A program made the translations under genes and the position numbers. Source: a virus. From it: 31,705 nucleotides of DNA. The notes under the pieces are model-generated. The model did not search any database, was not told the origin of the DNA, and saw only the letters and a program-made list of their open reading frames with translations. Below, one piece after another: positions 22,931-30,417 of this stretch. The stretch lies in IMG/VR virus record IMGVR_UViG_3300031898_000211, positions 1-31,705 of that record; one strand, 5' to 3'. How positions within the stretch are numbered: the stretch's first letter is position 1; each line of letters starts with the position of its first letter.

Positions 22931-23683
22931 ATGAATATGAGTCAAGAAGCAAGCGAAACATATCCAAGCGGAACCGCGTATATGGTTCCAGCTGAAGTTT
23001 GGCTGAAAGAATACGACGCAGCGCTCGGCAAATGGAGACGAAGCCTATTCCTAGATCGCGTCCTGATGGAGGAGCGTTTCCAAGAAACCGATAAGTGGAC
23101 AGGTGAAGGAACTGGCACAGACTTTCTTGTGGACGGAGACTATGCAGGAGCAGAAGCCTACTTCAAGGACAAATGCTTGAAGATGCAGACCAAAGCGACA
23201 ACGCCAGCAGTAGGAGACTATGTACGAGGATACCGGTCTTTCGTCATGGCAGCCGGAAAGAAGATAATGGTCTTCTTCAAATTCCGGTTTGCATCGAGAA
23301 CGAACACAGCCTACATTGAGTTTCAAGCCTACTACTACGACACGACGAAGAGGCATGAAGCTAGAATCCGCTATGATGTTCAGAACAACAAATGGCAGTA
23401 TCTCAACAGCTCCAATGTTTGGACTGACTTTCCAACCTCGGCAACGCAGAAACTCAAGGAAGGCAAATGGCATCTCCTATACTTCTCAGTCGATTTGACG
23501 ACTGGAAAGCATGGTCCAATGTGGTGTGCCGGATACAGCCGAGATCTCTCAGCTTGCAGCTACTACAAGCCCGACGATACAGGCGACGAATACGCTGAGA
23601 TCGCAGCTAGACTTGAAACTGCGACAGCCAACCAGATAACCGGATATTTCGCAGACCTATTGATTGCCGAACTCCCGACCTAA
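22931..23683 (+). CDS. Tail-associated beta-sandwich (LamG/concanavalin-like) protein
   Basis: 250 residues from ATG 22931 with AAAGGAG upstream. Aromatic-rich alternating strands (IMVFFKFRFASRTNTAYIEF, EARIRYDVQNNKWQYL, GKWHLLYFSVDLTTGKHGPM) resemble jelly-roll glycan-binding modules. It sits between tape measure and hub, so it is probably a tail-tip or side-fibre protein contacting host glycans. Confidence 0.45.
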   Translation: MNMSQEASETYPSGTAYMVPAEVWLKEYDAALGKWRRSLFLDRVLMEERFQETDKWTGEGTGTDFLVDGDYAGAEAYFKDKCLKMQTKATTPAVGDYVRGYRSFVMAAGKKIMVFFKFRFASRTNTAYIEFQAYYYDTTKRHEARIRYDVQNNKWQYLNSSNVWTDFPTSATQKLKEGKWHLLYFSVDLTTGKHGPMWCAGYSRDLSACSYYKPDDTGDEYAEIAARLETATANQITGYFADLLIAELPT

Positions 23684-23698
23684 AAAAGCTGATCCGTC

Positions 23699-25405
23699 TT
23701 GGCTGGAACGCTCACCAAACCAGAGGCGGTTATCGAGTACAGTCAGGGCGGATCATCTTGGACTGAAATTGTAGGGAAACTAATCAATTATGATATTTGG
23801 CTTAGAGAGCTCGCTGCCGGAATGAGTCAAGCAACCTTCATCTTCGATGATAAAGGAAACAGCTTGATGAAAGACACTTTTCCATTTCAAGTCACGGAGA
23901 AAGGACTCTACTGGCATCTCAGAGCGAAGATAAACGACAAGTATCTTCTTAATGGAAGGATCTACAAAATTCATCCTTCAATCGGAATGAAGGATACGAT
24001 AGCGATTGAAGCGAGATGTTACGGTCAGGAGTTTCTCAGAAAATTCATCGACATAAACTATAGTAAGGATTCTAAGAAAGCAGACGACTTGATCGAAGAT
24101 GTCCTCAAAGTCTGCAAGGTTGTTGACGTCGACTACACATCCCCGCACGAGGCCTCACTGCCACTTCTGAACCCGGATTACACTGACAAATGCCCCTATA
24201 TCAATGATGTCGTCAGAGAAATCGCTGAGCAGGTGGATTATTCTGCTTTTGTCAAGACGCAGGCTGCTGTGACGAAGGGAACTCTCCTATTCTTTCCCAA
24301 AGACGACAGCAGCAAGCGCCATTCAACTATTCTAAAGAGCATTCTCTTCGATTCAACCATCAATATTCGAGAAGCGGATATGCCTCGAAGCATCGATGAG
24401 ATCGTCAACTGGATTGCGCTAGTCGGACGACAGGCGAACGCTGAACCGGTGGACTGTGATGCTTGGACTGAAGATCCGAACATGAAGGGCTGGTATAGCT
24501 GCGATGGAGGGATAACTCATGTCACTTGGTTCGGCGACAATCCGAGCCGAGGAAACTACTCAGTTGGAGGGCAGACGTTCTCGAAGACAGGTGTCCACTT
24601 CAAGCTTTCGCTTCCAGATGTCTTCGGCGACGTCTTCGACTGCGCGGCTCGGAAAGGAACCTCACTTAACTTCGACTTCATGGTCAGCCATGGAGCGGAT
24701 ATGCCTTACTTCATGCAGATTCAACCCATAGTCATCCTCGAGGATACTTCAGGAAACAGGATTCAGCATCTACTCTTCAACCCGATTTTGAACGACCTTA
24801 TGGGCCGCACTTGGAGGACCGAGAATGTCCCGATCGGGAGCGATGACTACATCTATTACCGTGAGCCGGGTGAGAAGCCGACGAGTAAGAACCCGTACTG
24901 GTGGTTCTATAATGGAGGCACAGGGCGTAACGGAGTTCCCGGCCAAGACTTCTTCTATTGGGATAAGATTCGCTTCATAGAATTCGAGGACGTTAACAAG
25001 ATTCGGGGAATATCTACAAGCACTTGGCTGCGGATCGACGCCTTATGGTTCGGGCAGTCTTATCAAGCTTCATATAGGGCGAAGGACGATGCGAGCATCG
25101 CTAAATACGGCTTAGCCATGCAGAAACCTATGAAAACCGAGTATGCTTCCTTCCAGAGCTTGAAGACTTACGGAGACGAGCTGATTAAAGGAACCTGCCG
25201 GCCGACCCTGCTCTTCAACATGCCGGAAGTCGTATTGGATCCGGGAGCTGAAAGCCTCTATCCCGGCTACTCGATTCAAGTCGATATTCCGAGAATGGGC
25301 ATACCTCCCGGCAAACCTTGGTTCAGAATCCTTGAGATTCACTACAAGTGGAGTCCTTTCCAAGTCAGTTTCCAGCTGATCCCGTCAACAATAAAGGTGA
25401 GCTGA
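23699..25405 (+). CDS. Tail hub/baseplate protein with inserted carbohydrate-binding-like domain
   Basis: 568 residues from TTG 23699. Residues 1-240 (WLRELAAGMSQATFIFDD, GRIYKIHPSIGMKDTIAIEA, DDLIEDVLKVCKVVDVDY) and 480-568 (LFNMPEVVLDPGAESLYPGY, WFRILEIHYKWSPFQVSF) fit the gp27/late-control-like hub ring of tailed viruses. The middle (~255-470) is aromatic- and Gly-rich with a beta-sandwich look, interrupting the hub domain. It would cap the tube and carry fibres. Confidence 0.6.
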   Translation: MAGTLTKPEAVIEYSQGGSSWTEIVGKLINYDIWLRELAAGMSQATFIFDDKGNSLMKDTFPFQVTEKGLYWHLRAKINDKYLLNGRIYKIHPSIGMKDTIAIEARCYGQEFLRKFIDINYSKDSKKADDLIEDVLKVCKVVDVDYTSPHEASLPLLNPDYTDKCPYINDVVREIAEQVDYSAFVKTQAAVTKGTLLFFPKDDSSKRHSTILKSILFDSTINIREADMPRSIDEIVNWIALVGRQANAEPVDCDAWTEDPNMKGWYSCDGGITHVTWFGDNPSRGNYSVGGQTFSKTGVHFKLSLPDVFGDVFDCAARKGTSLNFDFMVSHGADMPYFMQIQPIVILEDTSGNRIQHLLFNPILNDLMGRTWRTENVPIGSDDYIYYREPGEKPTSKNPYWWFYNGGTGRNGVPGQDFFYWDKIRFIEFEDVNKIRGISTSTWLRIDALWFGQSYQASYRAKDDASIAKYGLAMQKPMKTEYASFQSLKTYGDELIKGTCRPTLLFNMPEVVLDPGAESLYPGYSIQVDIPRMGIPPGKPWFRILEIHYKWSPFQVSFQLIPSTIKVS

Positions 25406-25408
25406 AAA

Positions 25409-26791
25409 ATGGTCGGTGAAGACTACACTCGCTCAAGATCGCGGAAACAATGGACTGATAGGACTGAAGGCGTCTTAAAAAATATTATTGATAAGCTCTG
25501 GGAGTCAACATCGATCCCGAGCACTCTGATCAACATTCCAGATTGGGTTCCTCAAGGCTTCCTCCTAACCGTCAGCGTCAACGAATTCGATTTGGTGAAA
25601 GACGTTGCTCATACACTCACGGTTTGGCTGACAGCTGTAAGCATAGGAGGCTGGGCTGGAACTGTCAATCTAACCCAATCGAACAATCTCTGCTCAGGAG
25701 GCAGTGTGAGCCTCGAGAGCTCCTCATTGGTCCTAGACTCCGAAAATCCCACTCGAGGAACCAGGATAACAATATCAATTCCCTCGAACTGTCCGGTTGG
25801 AACATATCGGGTCACCATAAAAGGAATAGGAGACTCTTTGACAAGAGAGCTCACGATCACGATTCATGTCGGAGTAGCGGGGCTTCCTCCTGAAGGTGAC
25901 AAGTGTAAGACCGATCAAGACTGCATCGATAAGTATGGATCTGGATATAGATGCGTTGACGGTCAATGCTTGAAGATCTGCGGAATCGCGGAGCAGTCGA
26001 ACTGCAACGACGACGACTGCGCTCCTGGACAGAAATGTATCTGGAACGCTTCAACTCTTCAATGCGTCTGCGTCGATCCAGACTTTCAATTAATCTGTCC
26101 TTCAAGCCTCACCGTCTATAGAGGAATCGAGGGAACAGTCCAAGGAACAATCTCAGTTATAAGCAGATATGGGTTTTCCGGACAAATCACCATACAGACT
26201 CGTGACTTATGCCAGCCTGAATGTATGAAGTGCATAGGTTACAATGTGACTCCGGCAACCATTAACCTAGGAGCCGGAGAAACCAAAAACGCAACCTTAA
26301 CACTGTATTCTCACAGCTGCCCTCTACTGACAACCTACCATTTAGAGATCACATCTTCAGGAGGAGGCAAGACTCATCAATGCATTATAAACATCGAGGT
26401 TAAGTCGCAGTCGGGGGGAGGATTGGGAGTAGGGAGACTATCAAGCCAATACCCGAACATATCTATTTTGATGGAGTATTTTCTTGACGCTGGAAGAACC
26501 CAGAAGTTCGCCGAACACACCTACTTTACGAGCGACAAAGCAGACGGATACTATTTCTCAGACTGCTACTTCTTCCCCATTCCCGGCAACTTCTGGTGGA
26601 GGGCGACTTGGAGCGGAAATGCTGGAAGTATGTTCATCCGGCATTGCCTTAGCCCCAATGCGCCTGACTGGTATACAACTTATGGAACGCCCGGCAGTCC
26701 TTGGAACGGTCAATGTGTTTGCGGTCCCGGTCCATGCGGAAATCCAACTGTGCAATGCAACACTCAAGGATGTATATGCCCGGAGGAATAG
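25409..26791 (+). CDS. Cysteine-rich tail adhesin with Ig-like domains
   Basis: 460 residues from ATG 25409. Two Ig/CARDB-like beta domains (~50-155 and ~225-330: LTVSVNEFDLVKDVAHTLTV, LICPSSLTVYRGIEG) flank a ~65-aa cysteine cluster (CKTDQDCIDKYGSGYRCVDG pattern). A third domain ends in GQCVCGPGPCGN ... CNTQGCICPEE. I count 26 Cys, about 5.7 percent, far above the neighbouring genes. Disulfide or metal cross-linking outside the cell is likely. No signal peptide, as expected for a virion protein. Confidence 0.55.
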   Translation: MVGEDYTRSRSRKQWTDRTEGVLKNIIDKLWESTSIPSTLINIPDWVPQGFLLTVSVNEFDLVKDVAHTLTVWLTAVSIGGWAGTVNLTQSNNLCSGGSVSLESSSLVLDSENPTRGTRITISIPSNCPVGTYRVTIKGIGDSLTRELTITIHVGVAGLPPEGDKCKTDQDCIDKYGSGYRCVDGQCLKICGIAEQSNCNDDDCAPGQKCIWNASTLQCVCVDPDFQLICPSSLTVYRGIEGTVQGTISVISRYGFSGQITIQTRDLCQPECMKCIGYNVTPATINLGAGETKNATLTLYSHSCPLLTTYHLEITSSGGGKTHQCIINIEVKSQSGGGLGVGRLSSQYPNISILMEYFLDAGRTQKFAEHTYFTSDKADGYYFSDCYFFPIPGNFWWRATWSGNAGSMFIRHCLSPNAPDWYTTYGTPGSPWNGQCVCGPGPCGNPTVQCNTQGCICPEE

Positions 26792-26794
26792 AAG

Positions 26795-27091
26795 ATGGGT
26801 TGTGGAAACTGCCCTGAAAGAATGAAAGCGAGCAAGACTGTTGAAGAGGAGATAAGAGAGATCCAGAGACTGCTAGCAGAGGCTCATGTCCGAGCTCAAA
26901 ACCTCTCGAATAATGTCGAATGCAAGAAATGTCTCAGGCGAATCAGCTTCCTGATCGAAGGCTTGGAGATCCTCTCCAAAATGAATGTCTTTGCAGACGC
27001 ATACAAGACCACGGTTGCGAAATGGCGTGAATGGATCACTCGGATGTCTCAGGATGAAGCTGAGCAGCAAGGAGGCCAGCCGACTCAATGA
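26795..27091 (+). CDS. Small helical protein with two CxxC pairs
   Basis: 98 residues from ATG 26795. An N-terminal CGNC, a helix (VEEEIREIQRLLAEAHVRAQ), then CKKC and more helix. The two CxxC pairs could together bind one zinc. It lies between the Cys-rich adhesin and a fibre gene and shares ATGA with the latter. A fibre chaperone or structural piece is possible; no family is recognised. Confidence 0.5.
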   Translation: MGCGNCPERMKASKTVEEEIREIQRLLAEAHVRAQNLSNNVECKKCLRRISFLIEGLEILSKMNVFADAYKTTVAKWREWITRMSQDEAEQQGGQPTQ

Positions 27092-28119
27092 AGAAGGAAG
27101 TCTACGAGGAAACTTTAAGGCTGATCGACAGTCGAATCAGCTATCTGCTTAGAGAGATTCAAATAGCGACCTCGAAGCCTATTGTTATTCGGACTCCACT
27201 TCAACCTCCGCTTATAGTCGATTCCTCCGCCGTCATCAGAAACTTGAATGCGGAGAGACTTGGAGGATTGACAATCGACCAAGTTTTAGCGAAGATCTCA
27301 ACAGCAGCTGGAGTCAGCAGCCTCGGAGAATACGGAGAGGCTGAAACGCTTACCGGAGATGTCAAACTGAAAGAAGGCGACAATATTGTTATTACGAGAG
27401 ACGCTGCTCTCAATGCTCTTATTATCGCTTCAACAGGAGGATTAATCGTTCACGACAACCAGTATCACGATCCGGATTACAGTCCAGTCGGACACACTCA
27501 CCTCGAAGCTGACATAACAAACCTAGACCATAACGCTCAGAAGATCAAAGGCAAGACAGTTGACGACGCCGCGATTGGAGATAACAGGATTCTAGTCTAC
27601 AAGTCCGCGAGCCAAACTCTCGTCTATGAGGATAAGCCAACTGGAGGAGGAGGCGCTGCAGGCTGGCAGAACTGTCTCTGCTATCCTTGGGCTGGAACAA
27701 CTGTCCTAGACGAAGATCCAGACCTCACATATACAAGCGAAGTCTCCGAGAACGCTGGAAACTATACTGAGGTTGCATGGTTCGACTTCGATATGCCCAG
27801 CGGGACTATAAAGTCGATCTTCGCCCATCTGGTTTGGGCGATGAAGGTCACAGGCTCTGGAACAGGCCTCGTCAAGTGGCAGATCGCCTCGGGATCCCAC
27901 TCGAGTCCAGGGAGTTGGGTTGACATAACCGATGAGGTTTCGACCGAGGCGACTTCCTATGGCGACAAAGCGAGAAGCGGAATCATCCACAAGATAACCG
28001 GACTTACGACGTCGACTCCTTTCACGATCCGTTGCTTGGTGAAGAGGGGAACGGCGACGTCGGCGGAGGCTAAAGTGAAGTCGAATACCTATCTCAGAGT
28101 AACCTACAAGGTGAGCTGA
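27088..28119 (+). CDS. Tail fibre protein
   Basis: 343 residues. A helical N-terminus is followed by fibre-like beta repeats (LKEGDNIVITRDAALNALII), a YHDPDYSPVGHTHLEADITN segment of the HxH type common in trimeric tail fibres, a Gly-rich hinge (TGGGGAAG, ~190), and a C-terminal beta-sandwich of ~150 residues (PSGTIKSIFAHLVWAMKV, VKSNTYLRVTYKVS) likely to be the receptor-binding tip. ATGA overlap with the upstream gene. Confidence 0.65.
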   Translation: MKKEVYEETLRLIDSRISYLLREIQIATSKPIVIRTPLQPPLIVDSSAVIRNLNAERLGGLTIDQVLAKISTAAGVSSLGEYGEAETLTGDVKLKEGDNIVITRDAALNALIIASTGGLIVHDNQYHDPDYSPVGHTHLEADITNLDHNAQKIKGKTVDDAAIGDNRILVYKSASQTLVYEDKPTGGGGAAGWQNCLCYPWAGTTVLDEDPDLTYTSEVSENAGNYTEVAWFDFDMPSGTIKSIFAHLVWAMKVTGSGTGLVKWQIASGSHSSPGSWVDITDEVSTEATSYGDKARSGIIHKITGLTTSTPFTIRCLVKRGTATSAEAKVKSNTYLRVTYKVS

Positions 28120-29216
28120 CGCTGATAAGACCGAGGCAGATATTCGGGCAGCTGGTTCCCCCTATCACGATAGACGCCTATGGAGCTCTGCCAAACTCTC
28201 ATAACAGAACCGTAATTTTCAATGGAACATACTACTGGATTGTTTACAAACACGCTATTTTCGGAGGAGATCGCCAAGACGTTTTCTACGCCACAATCGA
28301 CAAGTTCGGAGTCTTAAAGAAAATTGAGAAGATAGCTTTTACTGAAAACCTAGTCGTCTATGGTCTGGACGCGTATTCCTACCCGGCCTCAACGGAGATC
28401 CTTCTCGGCTATGCTCATGGAAACTATCTCCGAGCTCGAACCGGAACGATCTCAGGCGACTCAATCTCTTGGAGCTCTCCAACAAGCTTGGCAAGGACCA
28501 ACCCGAGGACTGCCGTCGTCATTAAGTCAACTGACGGCTACTACTGGTTCGAGGAATACTACAGTCACCAAAGCAATAAGGGAAATAGCCTCCCTAACAT
28601 CTTCAGCTCCTACTGCTCAGAATTCGCGAGCAGCTACGAGGTAACAGCTCAATACGCAAGGCTGCCCGACAACTATGTTCTCCTCATCTGCAGCGGATAC
28701 GATGACACCTACATCAGCTGGTATAGACATAAGCAGAATTCCTGTGGAGCTCGAAATAACTTTGCCTCAAAGACACAAAACTATCATTTGCTCGGTAGAT
28801 TAGGCTTAACCGAAGACGGCGACGGAAACGCCCATGCAATCTATGAGGACACTTCAGGCTACCTTCAATATAAGAAATACACCTACTCTTCCAACAGTTG
28901 GGGTTCAACTACTCAAATAGATGACGATGTCGAGAAGTGCGCCATTGGAGTAGATGCTAACGATGTGATCTATATCTTCTGGACTCGCCCTTCACCTGAC
29001 AATAATATCTACTGCAAGATCTCCGTTGATAAAGGTTCAAATTGGTCGAACAAGCTCACAGCCTTCAGCGAGTCAAGCCACCCCGATTGTATTTCATGCG
29101 AGCACAGATCTCCGAGATCCAACGCTCTCGGGTTGGCTTGGACGTTAGGCAACGAGATCAGATTCGGGATCTATCCGCCTGTTGACGGAGTCCTTCACGT
29201 CGAAAAGAACTGGTGA
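28116..29216 (+). CDS. Beta-propeller-like (BNR/sialidase-type) tail fibre or receptor-binding protein
   Basis: The frame has no ATG, GTG or TTG before TTG 28488, yet clear protein sequence starts at once (FGQLVPPITIDAYGALPNSH, TYYWIVYKHAIFGGDRQDVF). I therefore start at CTG 28116, which shares CTGA with the previous stop; CTG 28122 after AGGTGAG is the alternative. About 366 residues contain repeated 'YYW-VY ... D-FYATID' and GYLQYKKYTYSSNSWG blades, as in propellers with Asp-box-like turns (SVDKGSNWS). It is the last plus-strand structural gene. Confidence 0.6.
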   Translation: MTLIRPRQIFGQLVPPITIDAYGALPNSHNRTVIFNGTYYWIVYKHAIFGGDRQDVFYATIDKFGVLKKIEKIAFTENLVVYGLDAYSYPASTEILLGYAHGNYLRARTGTISGDSISWSSPTSLARTNPRTAVVIKSTDGYYWFEEYYSHQSNKGNSLPNIFSSYCSEFASSYEVTAQYARLPDNYVLLICSGYDDTYISWYRHKQNSCGARNNFASKTQNYHLLGRLGLTEDGDGNAHAIYEDTSGYLQYKKYTYSSNSWGSTTQIDDDVEKCAIGVDANDVIYIFWTRPSPDNNIYCKISVDKGSNWSNKLTAFSESSHPDCISCEHRSPRSNALGLAWTLGNEIRFGIYPPVDGVLHVEKNW

Positions 29217-29245
29217 AGCCTTGGCTGAAATCTTAATATTCCTCA

Positions 29246-29397
29246 ATAACCACCGTCAGTGGTAGCCATCAGCGGTAACCAGTAGCGTTATGGTTATATA
29301 ATACGCTGTTGCTGTTATAGTTGCGGTAAAAATACCGTAATTACGGAAAGTGACCGCAAATCCAGAAAGATACCGTGATTACGGAAAGTGAGCGTAA
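29246..29397. repeat. Iteron-like repeat region between fibre gene and tRNA
   Basis: A 150-nt non-coding cluster. Inverted repeat ATAACCA/TGGTTAT at 29246-29252 and 29291-29297 encloses the direct repeats CAGYGGTARCCA at 29257-29268 and 29270-29281. Then CGGTAAAAATACCG (hairpin), then a 28-nt direct repeat at 29332-29359 and 29370-29397 (four mismatches), each centred on CCGTRATTACGG. The recurring GCGGTAA/TACCG core suggests binding sites for an integrase arm-domain, repressor or replication initiator. Confidence 0.65.
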
Positions 29398-29434
29398 CTG
29401 CAGAGGAGAGAGGTCCAGAAGATAACAAAGGTGA

Positions 29435-29507
29435 GGGGCGGCCGGGGCTCGAACCCGGGCTCAGTTCTCCGCAAAAGAACTCTTCTATCCGTCTAAAGTA
29501 CCGCCCC
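29435..29507 (-). tRNA. tRNA with anticodon UGC (Ala-type anticodon, atypical identity elements)
   Basis: A 73-nt cloverleaf reads cleanly on the minus strand: 7-bp acceptor GGGGCGG/CCGCCCC, D-arm CUUU/GAAG with GG in the loop, anticodon arm GUUCU-UUUGCGG-AGAAC (anticodon complement at 29471-29473), 5-nt variable loop, T-arm CCGGG-UUCGAGC-CCCGG. UGC would read alanine GCA codons, but the G3:U70 pair needed by AlaRS is absent (G3:C70), the next base is U instead of A73, and 10:25 is C:G. CCA is not encoded. A promoter lies upstream. Confidence 0.8.
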
Positions 29508-29565
29508 ATTCACCGACCTGATCTCATCTCTTTTGATCGAGGCCACGAGAATTCCGGACAGAACT

Positions 29566-29581
29566 GGATATAAACCTTTCC
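29566..29581 (-). promoter_or_regulatory. BRE/TATA promoter for the tRNA gene
   Basis: On the minus strand GGAAAGG is followed by TTTATATCC, a good archaeal BRE plus TATA box. A start ~26 nt downstream falls near 29545, about 38 nt before the tRNA 5' end. Confidence 0.65.
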
Positions 29582-29662
29582 ATGCAAGAACATCCAATTA
29601 TTTATCGGAATATCAGAAATTAGTTAGCGGAATTTTTATTCATTTAACGCGTTGAGCGGAAG

Positions 29663-30220
29663 CTAGGTTCTACGCTGTCTAAATAGTTTAAGCAGAGTCA
29701 TAATGGATTTGTAGCAGTCTTCGATGGCGAGGTCGGAGGTTGTCTTGAATGAGGGTAACTGTAGGAGGCCGACTTCGTCTCGGAAACCTATCGTGATGAT
29801 TCGACTTTTCTTCTTGAACGCTGCAGCTAAGACGGGTCCTAGTAGAAAGGTCCGTAATGCTGTGATATCTCTTTCCTGTAGAACATTCAAGACTTCGATG
29901 GCATTGTAGGGAATGGCCTGCTCGAATCGATAATGATCTAAGAACATCAGAATGGAATCGGGTAGTATGGAGAGGGTCCCGCTGCTTCCCCACATGTCCT
30001 TCAAGCCGTCGATATAGAGGATCTCGTATTGCTTAACCAGCTTCTCTTCCTGGTCGGGTCTTAAATTGCGAATGGGATACTTCTCAAAGACTTCTTCGAG
30101 CTTGGATGGATCATCAGTTGAGGGGGCAAACTTTTTATCGCAAGACAAACAGTACCAAGCCTTCGTCTCCTCAAGCCACTGAAGCTTTCCGCCACAACTA
30201 GGACAGGTCTTCTCAATCAT
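29663..30220 (-). CDS. Zinc-ribbon protein with PH-like C-terminal domain
   Basis: 185 residues from ATG 30220, with AGAAGGAAG upstream. An N-terminal zinc ribbon (CPSCGGKLQWLEETKAWYCL ... CDKKF) is followed from ~75 by a beta-rich domain (GTLSILPDSILMFLDHYRFE, AIPYNAIEVLNVLQER) and SRIITIGFRDEVGLLQLPSF, resembling bacterial/archaeal PH-like folds, with a C-terminal helix. It is third in a minus-strand run after the integrase and the 48-aa gene. A regulatory role is possible. Confidence 0.55.
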   Translation of the reverse strand: MIEKTCPSCGGKLQWLEETKAWYCLSCDKKFAPSTDDPSKLEEVFEKYPIRNLRPDQEEKLVKQYEILYIDGLKDMWGSSGTLSILPDSILMFLDHYRFEQAIPYNAIEVLNVLQERDITALRTFLLGPVLAAAFKKKSRIITIGFRDEVGLLQLPSFKTTSDLAIEDCYKSIMTLLKLFRQRRT

Positions 30221-30270
30221 CTTCCTTCTCTTCTTTCTAGCATTTCCACGCCTTCAGCGTAAGCTATATT

Positions 30271-30417
30271 CTATCCGCTTCCTGTTTTCCGCGTCTCTTC
30301 AATCGGTCGGTGAATCTCTTTGAGCGCTGCTTCTAAGCGATCTTGAATCTCCTGTAGTAGAGCTTTCACCTTCGGCCGGCAGTTCTCGCAGAAATCCTCA
30401 AGTTTGGGTAGGCTCAA
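30271..30417 (-). CDS. 48-aa CxxC coiled-coil protein downstream of integrase
   Basis: TTG start at 30417 shares TTGA with the integrase stop. The peptide (FCENCRPKVKALLQEIQDRL EAALK split at a helix) has one CxxC and an amphipathic helix. It ends at TAG 30271-30273, after which the same frame continues with AYAEGVEMLERREGR to a TGA overlapping the next ATG. That downstream peptide looks coding, so the TAG may be a recent nonsense mutation, a readthrough site or chance. Confidence 0.5.
   Translation of the reverse strand: MSLPKLEDFCENCRPKVKALLQEIQDRLEAALKEIHRPIEETRKTGSG

Noticed and set aside
5300-30417. Alternative genetic code with TAG as sense
   Set aside because: About ten viral genes end cleanly at TAG with the next start close by, so TAG is an ordinary stop here.
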